Part shown: piece after piece, positions 7,559 to 16,332 of the stretch | How the letters are laid out: the number at the start of each line of letters is the position of its first letter | How positions within the stretch are numbered: position 1 is the stretch's first letter | Assembly (NCBI GenBank): GCA_049315745.1 | Contig: JBMOJO010000009.1 | Location: forward strand, 1-40,178 | Source of the DNA: JADJPL01 sp049315745 | GTDB taxonomy: Bacteria; Bacteroidota; Bacteroidia; Chitinophagales; Saprospiraceae | Length of the DNA: 40,178 nt | Direction: 5' to 3' | Translations under genes and position numbers: made by a program | Notes under the pieces: model-generated | Seen by the model: the letters and a program-made list of their open reading frames with translations, nothing else | What the model was told of the DNA's origin: nothing | Database searches by the model: none

Positions 7559-8575
7559 ATGACCCTCATCCGCGATCTGATCCGTTGCCTTGAAGGTATC
7601 GCCCCACCAATATATCAAGAAGATTATGATAATGCCGGCCTGATTGTCGGCGATCCCGAACACGAAGTTCGGGCCGTACTGGTCTGCCTGGATGCCACCG
7701 AAGCCGTGATCCGGGAAGCCATCGAACGGGGTTGTAACGTCGTCGTCGCCCATCACCCTATCATCTTCAAAGGCTTAAAAAAAATTACCGGTGCCACCTA
7801 TGTGGAACGCTCCGTCATCCTGGCTATTCGCCACGAAATTGCTATTTACGCCATCCATACCAACCTCGATAATATGTACCATCGGGGGGTCAATGGGAAA
7901 ATCGGCGAGCGGCTCGGGCTTGCCCATACCCGGATCCTCGCGCCAAAAACGCATTGGCACAGCCTGCGTGTACCCATTGAAAGGCGACACGCCGAACCGC
8001 TGAGGCAGGGGCTCCTGGATGCAGGGTTCCCGGACCCGACCCTTACTTTATCCCAAACAGAAAATATGGTCGTCGCCGAGCTGCAGGCCGATCCGGCAAA
8101 AATACCAATACTCGAGGCACTTGTCGGGAGGATCACCAAAAACGCCCGATATACCGCAACCCTACAGCCTTCGCTCAAATTACACCCTGAAATTGGCGCA
8201 GGGTTGATCGGGTCGCTGCCCGAACCTATACCCCCATCTGATTTCCTCGACTTACTTAAAGATCGCCTGAAGGCCCCCGTCGTGCGGCATACCGCCCCGG
8301 TAAGTTCCGCTATCCAAACCGTCGCACTCTGTGGCGGAGCCGGCAGCTTTCTCTTGCGTACCGCTATCGCCCAAAAAGCCGATGCTTTTGTGAGTGCAGA
8401 TTTTAAATACCACGAATTTTTCGACGCAGAGCAGCGCATTATGATCGCCGATATCGGCCACTATGAAACCGAACAATTTACCACAGAATTATTGCAGGAA
8501 ATAATTTCCCAAAATTTTACTAATTTTGCGACTTATTGTGCGAAAACCATCACAAACCCCGTTTTATACCGTTGA
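7559..8575 (+). CDS. Nif3-like dinuclear metal-centre hexameric protein
   Basis: A 338-residue member of the Nif3/YbgI (DUF34) family. Metal ligands are all readable: His65-His66 in VVAHHPIIFKGLKKI, Asp104 in TNLDNMYHRGVN, and His301 with Glu305 in GHYETEQ. YDNAGL (23-28) and the ALCGGAGSF motif are also present. About 100 residues between the two lobes form the inserted dimerisation domain seen in longer members. The family has been labelled 'GTP cyclohydrolase I type 2', but its true reaction is unsettled. The start, 9 bases after rfaE2, is the usual MTLIRDLI. In Bacteroidota this gene commonly precedes a zinc-ribbon coiled-coil gene, as here. Confidence 0.92.
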   Translation: MTLIRDLIRCLEGIAPPIYQEDYDNAGLIVGDPEHEVRAVLVCLDATEAVIREAIERGCNVVVAHHPIIFKGLKKITGATYVERSVILAIRHEIAIYAIHTNLDNMYHRGVNGKIGERLGLAHTRILAPKTHWHSLRVPIERRHAEPLRQGLLDAGFPDPTLTLSQTENMVVAELQADPAKIPILEALVGRITKNARYTATLQPSLKLHPEIGAGLIGSLPEPIPPSDFLDLLKDRLKAPVVRHTAPVSSAIQTVALCGGAGSFLLRTAIAQKADAFVSADFKYHEFFDAEQRIMIADIGHYETEQFTTELLQEIISQNFTNFATYCAKTITNPVLYR

Positions 8576-8645
8576 ACAAAGGCTCGCCCGCCACAAAACG
8601 CCCTGAAAAACCGCCTTTTTTTTGCTCGCAATCAAATTTTAAAAT

Positions 8646-9413
8646 ATGCCACAGGAAATCACCGTTGCAGAACAACTCAAACAGCTATACGAGCTACAGC
8701 TCATTGATGCAAAAATTGACGAAATCGAAATCCTGAAAGGAGAACTGCCCATCGAAGTCAGCGACCTGGAAGACGATATCGCCGGCCTCGAAATCCGCAT
8801 CGGAAAACTCCGCAATACCATCAAGGACCTCCAGGCCAACATCGCCAAGCAACAGGCAAATATGAAAGAGGCCGAGTCCCTCATCGAGCGCTACAAACAA
8901 CAATTGGACAATGTCAAAAATAACCGCGAATTCGAAGCATTGACCAAAGAACTCGAACTGCAGCAGTTGGACATTCAGCTCGCCGAAAAGAAAATCCGCC
9001 AGGCCAACGCCGATATCCAGTCTAAAGAAGAGGCGCTCGCCGCTACTGAAGAAAAAACCGAGAAAAAGAAAAATGACCTGGAAGTGAAAAAGGTCGAACT
9101 CCAGGATATTATCTCCAAGACCGAATCCGAAGAAAGGGCTTTGCGCCAAAACTCCGATGCCGCTAAAGCAGGGATAGAGGAACGCCTCATCAAAGCTTAC
9201 GAGAGAATCCGATCCTCTTATCGGAACAACCTCGCCGTAGTCACAATACAACGCGACGCATGTGGTGGATGCTTCAATAAAATCCCTCCCCAGTTGCAAC
9301 TCGAAATCGCTATGCGCAAAAAAGTCATCGCTTGTGAATACTGCGGACGCATCCTGGTGGACGATAATATCCTCCAGCCAAACAAAGAGTCTGTTGCGGT
9401 CGAGTCGGATTAA
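8646..9413 (+). CDS. Zinc-ribbon coiled-coil protein (CT398/DR0291 type)
   Basis: A 255-residue protein made of a long antiparallel coiled coil (residues ~5-195, rich in Glu, Lys, Gln and Leu, e.g. KNNREFEALTKELELQQLD) ended by a C4 zinc ribbon: Cys206 and Cys209 in ACGGCF, Cys230 and Cys233 in CEYCGRIL. The KNNREFEAL turn and the RNNLAVV segment before the ribbon are family marks. The family includes DR0291-type and chlamydial CdsZ-like proteins, with proposed nucleic-acid or secretion-related roles; the function here is not known. It is cytosolic with no signal peptide. The gap to the Nif3 gene is 70 bases and contains a T-run but no clear stem. Confidence 0.88.
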   Translation: MPQEITVAEQLKQLYELQLIDAKIDEIEILKGELPIEVSDLEDDIAGLEIRIGKLRNTIKDLQANIAKQQANMKEAESLIERYKQQLDNVKNNREFEALTKELELQQLDIQLAEKKIRQANADIQSKEEALAATEEKTEKKKNDLEVKKVELQDIISKTESEERALRQNSDAAKAGIEERLIKAYERIRSSYRNNLAVVTIQRDACGGCFNKIPPQLQLEIAMRKKVIACEYCGRILVDDNILQPNKESVAVESD

Positions 9414-10947
9414 ACCGCGAAACAGTACCCACTATTTACCAACGTCGCTAAAGCAGGCCCTATGCGCCTGCTTCCTCCTGTCGTCACCGGCCGTGACGGT
9501 GGGCACCCCGCAACGACCGGAATACTTCCATTATACCGTACTTGCCCGGACCGCCTATACCCAAATATTCTCTTTCCACCTCCAGGACGCCCGCACGTCC
9601 CTGAAAGCCCTGAAAGCGCAGGAACCCGGCAACCTCGTCGCCATACATCTCGACAATTACCTCGATTTTTTCCAGCTCTACGTAAGCGAGGACAAAGCAC
9701 TCTACCAAAACCTGAAAAAAAACGAGGATGCCCGCCTCAGGCTCCTCCAGCAGGGAGACGATTCCTCACCTTATTATCTGTACTGCCAGGCCGATGTCCT
9801 GCTCCAATGGGCCTTCCTCAAACTGCGCTTCGGAGAGTACCTGCCCGCTTTCATCAATATCGGAAAAGCATATAAGCTCCTCCAGCGCAACCAGTACAAA
9901 TTCCCCCGCTTCCTGCCCAACCTCAAAAACCTCGGCATCCTACACGCACTCGTCGGTGCAATCCCGGATAACTACCGCTGGGGCGCCCGCGTCCTCGGTG
10001 GGCTCCGAGGCAGTATCCGACAAGGAAAAACCGAGCTGGAAACCGTTCTGTCAAAATCCAGCGACCCGGAATTCTTGTTCCGGGAGGAAACGTTACTGCT
10101 CTATGCTTATGTACTGCTCCATTTTTCCAACGAACCCGAAAAAGCGTGGACTACCGTAACAACTGCCGCCCTAAACCCAAAGTACAATCTGATGCACTGT
10201 TTCCTGCTCGCCAGTGTCGCTATCCAATGTAAACGCAATGACGATGCACTCCAACTGCTCGAAAACAAACCTTCTGGGCCATCCCTGCCCGCCTTCCCCT
10301 ACATGGATTTCCTGCACGGCAATGCAAGGCTACGAAAGCTCGACCCCAGGGCGTCGGAACTATTCCTCAGGTTCCTCAAAAATTTCAAAGGGGAAAACGG
10401 CATTAAAGAAACTTACCAAAAACTCTCCTGGGCCGCGCTGCTGCGCAATGACCTCCCCGAATACCGCCGGTTCAAAGCCCTCGTATTGGATCAAGGCCAG
10501 GCCGCCACGGGCCCCGACAAAAATGCGCTCATCGAGGCGCAAAATCCCCGTACCCCTTCCCTGCCCCTGCTCAAAGCACGACTGCTTTTCGATGGGGGTT
10601 ACCTGGCCAAAGCCCTCGAAACCATGCTTAAAGTCAATGTCCGGGACTTCAGGGAGCGCTCCGAACAAATTGAATACCACTACCGCTGCGGACGCATCCA
10701 CCACAGCATCGGCAATATGGCCGCCGCACTCGATGCGTACCGCACAACCATCGATCTTGGACAAAGCCTTCCTTTTTATTTCGCCTGTAATGCAGCCCTC
10801 CAAACCGGCCTGATTTACGAAAAACAAAAAAACCTGGCCCTCGCAAGGCAATTCTTCCGCCTATGCCTCTCCCTTAACCCCTCCGATTACCGCAACAGCC
10901 TCCACCAATCCGCAAAAGCAGGCCTCAACCGCCTCGATGGGTTGTAA
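9394..10947 (+). CDS. Exported TPR-like alpha-solenoid protein, function unknown
   Basis: The frame is certain from ~9450 to 10947; the start is not. It is open from 9262, but that part lies in another frame of the zinc-ribbon gene. TTG at 9394 gives about 517 residues with a basic n-region and a hydrophobic stretch (ALCACFLLSSPAVTVG) that looks like a signal peptide; no ATG fits. The rest is a chain of paired helices typical of tetratricopeptide arrays, e.g. ALKAQEPGN, FINIGKAYKLLQRNQYKF, LKNLGILHALVGAIPDNYRW, and a C-terminal repeat ending LARQFFRLCLSLNPSDYRNS. Similar proteins are common in Bacteroidota without known function. It precedes pheT by 53 bases. Confidence 0.75.
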   Translation: MRSSRIKPRNSTHYLPTSLKQALCACFLLSSPAVTVGTPQRPEYFHYTVLARTAYTQIFSFHLQDARTSLKALKAQEPGNLVAIHLDNYLDFFQLYVSEDKALYQNLKKNEDARLRLLQQGDDSSPYYLYCQADVLLQWAFLKLRFGEYLPAFINIGKAYKLLQRNQYKFPRFLPNLKNLGILHALVGAIPDNYRWGARVLGGLRGSIRQGKTELETVLSKSSDPEFLFREETLLLYAYVLLHFSNEPEKAWTTVTTAALNPKYNLMHCFLLASVAIQCKRNDDALQLLENKPSGPSLPAFPYMDFLHGNARLRKLDPRASELFLRFLKNFKGENGIKETYQKLSWAALLRNDLPEYRRFKALVLDQGQAATGPDKNALIEAQNPRTPSLPLLKARLLFDGGYLAKALETMLKVNVRDFRERSEQIEYHYRCGRIHHSIGNMAAALDAYRTTIDLGQSLPFYFACNAALQTGLIYEKQKNLALARQFFRLCLSLNPSDYRNSLHQSAKAGLNRLDGL

Positions 10948-11000
10948 CAGAAAAAATCCTTACCTTTACGCCCGCCAAATTTTCCGCAAACTACCTATTT

Positions 11001-13448
11001 ATGAAAGTCTCTCTGAACTGGCTGCGCGATTATATCAATCTCGATCTCGCTCCCGAAAAAATCGGGGAAATCCTCACCGACATTGGACTCGAGCTGGAAG
11101 GTATCGAGCGCACCGAAACCGTTAAAGGCAGCCTCAAAGGGGTGGTCACCGGCCTTGTACTCGAGTGCTCCAGGCATCCTAATGCCGATAAGCTCTCCCT
11201 CACCCGCGTGGATGTCGGTACAAACACCCCGCTGTCTATCGTCTGCGGAGCGCCCAACGTGGCCGTCGGTCAAAAAGTACTCGTCGCAACACCAGGGACG
11301 ACCCTCTACCCCGCCCAAGGCGACCCAATTACCATCAAAACCGGAAAAATCAGGGGCGAAACTTCCGAAGGCATGATTTGTGCAGAAGATGAACTGGGCC
11401 TCGGCAATGACCATAGTGGTATCATCGTTCTCCCCCCTGATACCCCGATCGGCATAGAAGCCCGTACCTGTTTTAATCTCCACGAAGACCAAGTTTTCGA
11501 AATCGGCCTGACCCCCAACCGCACCGATGCCACCAATCACCTCGGGGTTGCAAGGGACCTCGCTGCTGCACTGCGGATCAACTACGGCCACTCCGGTGAC
11601 GTCCTTCCCCCAAGCGTGGACCACTTCACCGTTGATAACGAAACCCTCCCAATCGCCGTCGAAATTACCGATTGTGATGCCTGCCCAAGATACGCCGGTG
11701 TCTCGATCCAGGGCGTTACCGTTGGCGAGTCCCCCGCATGGCTTAAAGAACGCCTCACTGCCATCGGCCAGCGGCCAATCAACAATGTCGTGGACGCAAC
11801 CAACTATGTCCTTAACGAACTCGGGCAGCCACTCCATGCTTTCGACCTCGACCAAATCAAGGGAGGTAAAATCATCGTCAAAACCCTTGCGGCGGGGACA
11901 CCCTTTATGGCCCTCGACCAAACAGAACGCATCCTCGGCGACCAGGACTTGATGATCTGCGACGGCGAGTCGAATGGGATGTGCATCGCCGGGGTGTTTG
12001 GGGGGCTGCATTCCGGGGTTTCTGCCCAAACCGTCAATGTATTCCTCGAATCTGCCCATTTCAACCCCACTTTCATCCGGCGTACCAGCGTTCGGCACAA
12101 CCTGCGCACCGATGCGGCCAGGGTCTTCGAAAAAGGCAGCGACCCCAATATCGCCGTCTATGCCCTAAAGCGCGCAGCGCTGCTGATCCAGGAACTCGCA
12201 GGGGGCAAAATCGCTTCAAAAATAGTGGACAGCTACCCTCGTCCGGTCATCCCGAAAGTGGTCAATGTACGCTATGCGCATGTCAATGCCCTTATCGGCG
12301 CCAACCTCGGCAAAAACCAAATCGAAGCCATCCTCGAAGCCCTCGGAATGGAAATCAGTTCCAGGGACGAAGTGGCTTTCACCGTCAAAATCCCTACCAA
12401 CAAAACAGATATCTACCGCCCGGCAGATGTCATCGAGGAAATCCTCCGGATCTATGGCTTCAATAAAGTAGATATCCCCGATAAATTTCACTATACCCTT
12501 AACCTCAAACCCCAGCCAGACCCCTCCGCTATCCGCAATACTGTCGCCGACTTGCTCGCGGCCAGTGGGTTCCACGAAATGATGGCGCTCTCGCTTACCC
12601 AGTCGCGATACTACCGCGGGTCACACCCCTATATCCCGGAAGCAGACTGGGTATTCATCAACAATACTTCGAATGCACACCTCGATATCATGCGACCCGA
12701 CCTCCTCATGAGCGGCCTCGAAGCAATCGTCCACAACCAAAACCGCAGGCAAAACCGCATCCGCCTCTTTGAATTCGGTAAATGCTACCGAAAAAATGAA
12801 AACGGCGGCTTTACGGAAAATTTCCAGCTCGCCCTCTTCCTATGCGGCGAGCGCTGGGCCCAAAGCCGGTTTTTCGACAACGAAGCGCCTGCTACCTTTT
12901 TCACCCTGAAGGCCTATGTCCAAAAAGTACTCCTGAGAATGGGCTTGAAAGACCTGCAGGAAAAACCCCTGCAACACCAGGCTTTCAACTTCGGCCTGCA
13001 ACTGACCCGAGGCACAAAAACTTTTGTCGAAATGGGCCGTGTACACAGCGCCGTCAGCCGAGATATGGGGGTGAAAGGCGAAGTTTTTGCCGCCGTCTTC
13101 CATTGGGATGCCCTGCTCGAAGCCGTTGCACAACAACGTATCCGCTATTCGGAAATAAATAAATTCCCTGCAATACGCAGAGACTTGGCGCTGGTTATTG
13201 ATAATTCCGTAAAATTTGCAGATATTGCGTCAATTGCTCGAAAAGTCGGCAAAAATTTGATCCGCGACCTCAGTTTGTTCGATGTGTATGCCAATGAAAC
13301 ACAGTTGGGTACCGGTAAACAATCCTATGCTGTCAGCTTTACTTTCGAAAACCACGAAAGGACCCTGCAGGATAAAGAGGTAGATCAGGTCATGGATCAG
13401 CTCATCAAGGAGTACGAAGTAAAACTCAATGCCTTCATCCGGCGTTGA
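11001..13448 (+). CDS. pheT: Phenylalanine-tRNA ligase beta subunit
   Basis: An 815-residue beta chain of the heterotetrameric enzyme that charges tRNA-Phe. Domains in order: N-terminal MKVSLNWLRDYI, the OB-fold tRNA-binding domain (~40-150, with HPNADKLSLTRVDVG and VCGAPNV), B3/B4 editing domain (~210-360, with NNVVDATNYVLNELGQPLHAFD), B5 (~400-475), the catalytic-like core (~480-690) and a C-terminal FDX-ACB anticodon-binding domain (~720-813, with FPAIRRDLALVID). Length is normal for Bacteroidota. pheS is not adjacent. A near -7 element, TACCTTTA (10961-10968), lies 32 bases upstream. The gene is followed by an intergenic palindromic repeat that may end its transcript. Confidence 0.98.
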   Translation: MKVSLNWLRDYINLDLAPEKIGEILTDIGLELEGIERTETVKGSLKGVVTGLVLECSRHPNADKLSLTRVDVGTNTPLSIVCGAPNVAVGQKVLVATPGTTLYPAQGDPITIKTGKIRGETSEGMICAEDELGLGNDHSGIIVLPPDTPIGIEARTCFNLHEDQVFEIGLTPNRTDATNHLGVARDLAAALRINYGHSGDVLPPSVDHFTVDNETLPIAVEITDCDACPRYAGVSIQGVTVGESPAWLKERLTAIGQRPINNVVDATNYVLNELGQPLHAFDLDQIKGGKIIVKTLAAGTPFMALDQTERILGDQDLMICDGESNGMCIAGVFGGLHSGVSAQTVNVFLESAHFNPTFIRRTSVRHNLRTDAARVFEKGSDPNIAVYALKRAALLIQELAGGKIASKIVDSYPRPVIPKVVNVRYAHVNALIGANLGKNQIEAILEALGMEISSRDEVAFTVKIPTNKTDIYRPADVIEEILRIYGFNKVDIPDKFHYTLNLKPQPDPSAIRNTVADLLAASGFHEMMALSLTQSRYYRGSHPYIPEADWVFINNTSNAHLDIMRPDLLMSGLEAIVHNQNRRQNRIRLFEFGKCYRKNENGGFTENFQLALFLCGERWAQSRFFDNEAPATFFTLKAYVQKVLLRMGLKDLQEKPLQHQAFNFGLQLTRGTKTFVEMGRVHSAVSRDMGVKGEVFAAVFHWDALLEAVAQQRIRYSEINKFPAIRRDLALVIDNSVKFADIASIARKVGKNLIRDLSLFDVYANETQLGTGKQSYAVSFTFENHERTLQDKEVDQVMDQLIKEYEVKLNAFIRR

Positions 13449-13475
13449 GCATTTGTTAAATCTTTCATTAGACTC

Positions 13476-13623
13476 GTTGTGATGCGTTGTCATGGTGGAA
13501 AAATGAGCTGGTTTTCTCCCACGCGAAGTCTTTTCAGGGAGCACAGCTGGACTGTGTGGCCGATAAAAGAAGCAGAGTGGGCGAAAAAGAGCCATTTAAA
13601 ACCCATGAGAATCCCGTCACAAC
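13476..13623 (-). repeat. Palindromic intergenic repeat, copy A
   Basis: About 148 bases, starting 28 bases after the pheT stop. The ends are inverted repeats, GTTGTGATG and CGTCACAAC, and the arms stay complementary, with gaps, for ~45 bases toward a centre holding CACAG-CTGGA-CTGTG. Read on the minus strand it aligns along its whole length with the copies at 34692-34840 (C) and 25659-25805 (B, also minus). Shared blocks are GGGATTCTCATGGG (GGAATTCCCATGAG in C), ATGGCTCTTTTTCGCCCAC and CGGCCACACAG. It contains no gene. It is either a MITE-like element or a REP-type hairpin. Its 3' end is ~40 bases before the small coiled-coil gene. Confidence 0.75.
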
Positions 13624-13663
13624 AAGCCTGTTGGTTAGGTGCAGGAAAGACGAAATCCGTACC

Positions 13664-13957
13664 ATGAATTTACCTGAACTTCTGGACCGTATCGAATTAA
13701 AATTGCAGCGCCTTGCACAAAAATCGCATCGGCTCGAAAGTGGCCTCGCAGCACTGGAGGAAGAAAACCAAAAGCTAAAGGCGGAGATTGCCCAAAAGGA
13801 AACTTTCATCGCCGCCCTTAAAGATGCCCTCTCCCTTGCCGCAAAGGATGACCAATCAGCTCAAACTGATACCGGCCGTCCGCCCGATAAGACCGCTGCG
13901 CAAATCAACCGTTACGTCCACCAGCCAGGTGACCCTGTTGACGGGTCAAAAAAATAG
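13664..13957 (+). CDS. Small coiled-coil protein beside ZapA (ZapB-like candidate)
   Basis: A 97-residue protein whose first ~65 residues form one heptad-patterned helix (LLDRIELKLQRLAQKSHRLE, then LAALEEENQKLKAEIAQKE), followed by a polar, probably disordered tail. There is no signal peptide or membrane segment. The open frame extends upstream to 13487, but that part lies in the palindromic repeat and is not protein-like; ATG 13664 is chosen. It ends 77 bases before zapA. Size, coiled-coil nature and position suggest a divisome or chromosome-linked partner of ZapA, similar in form to ZapB; this is inference and no homology to ZapB is visible. I recall a small coiled-coil gene at this place in other Bacteroidota. 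Confidence 0.75.
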   Translation: MNLPELLDRIELKLQRLAQKSHRLESGLAALEEENQKLKAEIAQKETFIAALKDALSLAAKDDQSAQTDTGRPPDKTAAQINRYVHQPGDPVDGSKK

Positions 13958-14034
13958 ACCGTTGATACGGAAATTTGTTGTGGGGAAATGCCGGGGAAAT
14001 GCCCGAAATATCCTCCCCAAACCCAGATAGAACC

Positions 14035-14328
14035 ATGGAAAACCCGGAATTCAGCCATATCACCGTCGTGATCGCAGGTCGCCCTTATCCCCTTAAGGTA
14101 CAGACAGAAGACGAAGCTGCAATCCGGAAAATCGTGAGAGAAGTCAACGAACGGGTCAATACTTTTCAGCTCACCTATACGCAAAAAGATAAACAAGACT
14201 GCCTGGCCATGGCCCTGCTTACTTATGCAGTCGATCTTTTCAAATCATCGCAAAACGAAGATAGCCACGCACTAATGGCTACAAAACTCTCCCGCGTTGA
14301 TGCACTCCTGGATGAATTGCTAAAGTGA
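14035..14328 (+). CDS. zapA: Cell division protein ZapA
   Basis: A 97-residue ZapA-family protein. It shows the N-terminal beta hairpin ITVVIAGRPYPLKV, the first helix EAAIRKIVREVNERVNTF, a KQDCLAMALLTYAVDLF helix and a C-terminal coiled coil with LSRVDALLDELL. ZapA binds and bundles FtsZ filaments at the division site. ATG 14035 is chosen over the upstream in-frame extension because MENPEFSHITVVI fits the family start. It lies between the coiled-coil gene and a structured-RNA candidate that begins 4-6 bases after its stop, ahead of rny. The pheT, coiled-coil, zapA, rny order is typical of Bacteroidota. Confidence 0.92.
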   Translation: MENPEFSHITVVIAGRPYPLKVQTEDEAAIRKIVREVNERVNTFQLTYTQKDKQDCLAMALLTYAVDLFKSSQNEDSHALMATKLSRVDALLDELLK

Positions 14329-14331
14329 AAA

Positions 14332-14462
14332 ACTGCCAGGCCCGCCTCCAGCAGCTACATGAAAGTGCTGTGGGGTGCAAGTCTGGGCCCTCCGCCGACT
14401 AAACGTATGCAGGAACGCAAACGGGCTGCACGACCGCAAGAACCGCGTGTGGCACCGTCTCA
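14332..14462 (+). ncRNA. ssrS: Structured RNA candidate, probably 6S RNA
   Basis: About 130 bases between zapA and rny show no coding frame but clear pairing. The ends close as TGCCA (14334-14338) with TGGCA (14450-14454), followed inward by CGC/GCG. Inner hairpins are visible: CCTCCAGCA with TGCTGTGGGG (~14346-14373), AAGTC with GACT (to ~14400) and TGCAG with CTGCA (~14407-14431). A long closed rod with internal loops and a position directly after zapA match 6S RNA, which follows zapA in proteobacteria and, as I recall, lies between zapA and rny in Bacteroidota. 6S RNA traps RNA polymerase holoenzyme in stationary phase. The exact ends are uncertain; no covariance search was possible. Confidence 0.5.
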
Positions 14463-14530
14463 ATAAATCGCTTTTAACCCTTTTTATGCCACTAATCGTG
14501 GCAAACTAAACACGAACCGGCAAAAACGCC

Positions 14531-14538
14531 TATTTTTG
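14531..14538 (+). promoter_or_regulatory. Possible -7 element upstream of rny
   Basis: TATTTTTG fits the Bacteroidota -7 consensus TAnnTTTG exactly and lies 70 bases before the chosen rny start. No good TTG/TTTG -33 element is found ~19-21 bases upstream, so the call rests on one box in an AT-rich region. Confidence 0.35.
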
Positions 14539-14607
14539 AGTGTGAATACGTTCCAGCGCAACCCGCCTGGCACTTTTTTTGTAATTAAACTTAAAGTTGT
14601 TCGCAAT

Positions 14608-16290
14608 ATGGAAATATCAATGTGGGCCATCATCGGGGCAGTCTTGGGCGCAGCCGCAGGATTTGCCATCATACAGGCAACGCTCGGGCGTGCCAAGAGA
14701 AAACAAATCGAGGAAATCTCCATTCAAGCCGATCTCCAGATTAAGGAAGCCAAACTGACCGCCAAAAGGATCGTGGATGAAGCAGAAATGAAAGCCGAAA
14801 AATTCGCCGACCAGGCCGAATCAAAAAACGAACGCATCAAACAACGCAAAATCCAGGAAGCCAAAGAACATTTCACAAAACTCAAGTCCCAGTTCGACAG
14901 CCAAAAATCCGCCTCCCTGGTCGAACTGAAAGAGCGTGAAATGGAAATCAAAGCCCTCGAAACGCAAAGCAAGGTAAAAGAAGAAAAACTGGAGGAAAAA
15001 CAGCAACTCCTCGATAATATGCGCGCCGATATCGAAGGTAAAGAAGCTGAGCTTGCCCTTATCCGCGAAAATCTGGAAAAGCAACTCAAAATTATCGCAA
15101 GAAAAAAAGAAGAGCTGGATAACGCCAACGAATTGCGCATCAAAGAACTGGAAAACCTCGCCAAACTCAGCGAACAGGAAGCAAAAGACCAACTCCTGGA
15201 AGCCGTCCGCGCCAAAGCAGAAACGGACGCCATGTCTATCGTAAAAGAATCTATCGAGCTGGCTAAAACGAATGCGGGCAAAGAGGCTAAGAAAATCGTC
15301 ATCCAAACGATTCAGCGGATGTGCGCCGAATATACGATCGAAAATACCGTCTCCGTTTTCCACCTGGATTCTGATGACCTCAAAGGGCAAATCATCGGAC
15401 GGGAAGGCCGGAATATCCGCGCACTCGAAGCAGCTACCGGCGCAGAAATCGTCGTGGACGACACCCCGGAAGCTATCGTTATCTCAAGCTTCGACCCCAT
15501 ACGCCGGGAAGTTGCCCGACTAGCCCTCAAAAAACTAGTGGCCGACGGCCGTATCCACCCCGCACGTATCGAGGAAGTCGTCGCAAAAACCCGCAAACAA
15601 CTCGATGAACAAATTGTGGAAATCGGCGAGCGCACGGTCATAGAACTCGACCTCCACGGCCTCGACCCCTACCTGGTTAAAATGGTCGGCCGTATGCGCT
15701 TCCGCTCTTCCTATGGACAAAACCTCCTCAAACACTCCATCGAAACTGCCAACCTCTGCGCAATCATGGCTGCCGAACTTGGCCTCAACCCAAAACAAAT
15801 CAAAACCGCCAAACGCGCCGGCCTGCTGCACGATATCGGTAAAGTCGCAGAGGAAGAAAGCGAACTGTCACACGCGATCCTGGGCATGAAACTCTGCGAA
15901 AAATACAAGGAAAACCCCATCATCTGCAACGCAGTTGGCGCCCACCACGATGAAATCGAAATGAATAATATTATCTCCCCAATCGTTCAGGCCTGCGATG
16001 CAATCTCCGGCGCCCGCCCCGGTGCCCGCCGCGAAATCCTCGAAAGCTACCTCAAACGTATCGGAGAACTCGAAGATCTCGCCATGGCGCACGAAGGGGT
16101 ATCCAAAGCCTTCGCCATGCAGGCCGGCAGGGAACTGCGCGTCATCGTCGAAAGCGAAAAAGTCACCGATGCTTATGCCGATGACCTGGCTTTCCTGATC
16201 TCACAGAAAATACAGGAATCTATGCAGTACCCCGGTCAAATCAAGGTGACGGTAATCCGCGAAAAACGGGCAATCTCTTACGCAAGGTAA
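14608..16290 (+). CDS. rny: Ribonuclease Y
   Basis: A 560-residue membrane-anchored endoribonuclease that starts mRNA decay. Order of parts: one N-terminal transmembrane helix (MWAIIGAVLGAAAGFAIIQA), a long Glu/Lys-rich coiled coil (~30-230), a KH RNA-binding domain with GREGRNIRALE (~265), and an HD hydrolase domain with catalytic His408-Asp409 in LLHDIGKV and a later VGAHHDEIE. The open frame starts earlier at GTG 14536, but MEISMWAIIG at 14608 puts the helix at the very N-terminus as in the family. It follows the RNA candidate and precedes moaA by 127 bases, a gap that contains a strong hairpin. Confidence 0.95.
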   Translation: MEISMWAIIGAVLGAAAGFAIIQATLGRAKRKQIEEISIQADLQIKEAKLTAKRIVDEAEMKAEKFADQAESKNERIKQRKIQEAKEHFTKLKSQFDSQKSASLVELKEREMEIKALETQSKVKEEKLEEKQQLLDNMRADIEGKEAELALIRENLEKQLKIIARKKEELDNANELRIKELENLAKLSEQEAKDQLLEAVRAKAETDAMSIVKESIELAKTNAGKEAKKIVIQTIQRMCAEYTIENTVSVFHLDSDDLKGQIIGREGRNIRALEAATGAEIVVDDTPEAIVISSFDPIRREVARLALKKLVADGRIHPARIEEVVAKTRKQLDEQIVEIGERTVIELDLHGLDPYLVKMVGRMRFRSSYGQNLLKHSIETANLCAIMAAELGLNPKQIKTAKRAGLLHDIGKVAEEESELSHAILGMKLCEKYKENPIICNAVGAHHDEIEMNNIISPIVQACDAISGARPGARREILESYLKRIGELEDLAMAHEGVSKAFAMQAGRELRVIVESEKVTDAYADDLAFLISQKIQESMQYPGQIKVTVIREKRAISYAR

Positions 16291-16332
16291 TTATTTCACC
16301 CGCCCTCCCCAAAAGACCGCCCGAAATAAAAT

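Noticed and set aside
10995..12098. 367-codon minus-strand open frame opposite pheT
   Set aside because: It is antisense to a highly conserved gene and its composition mirrors pheT codon use; a shadow frame.
13487..13663. N-terminal extension of the small coiled-coil protein
   Set aside because: This part of the open frame lies in palindromic repeat A and has no coiled-coil or protein-like character.
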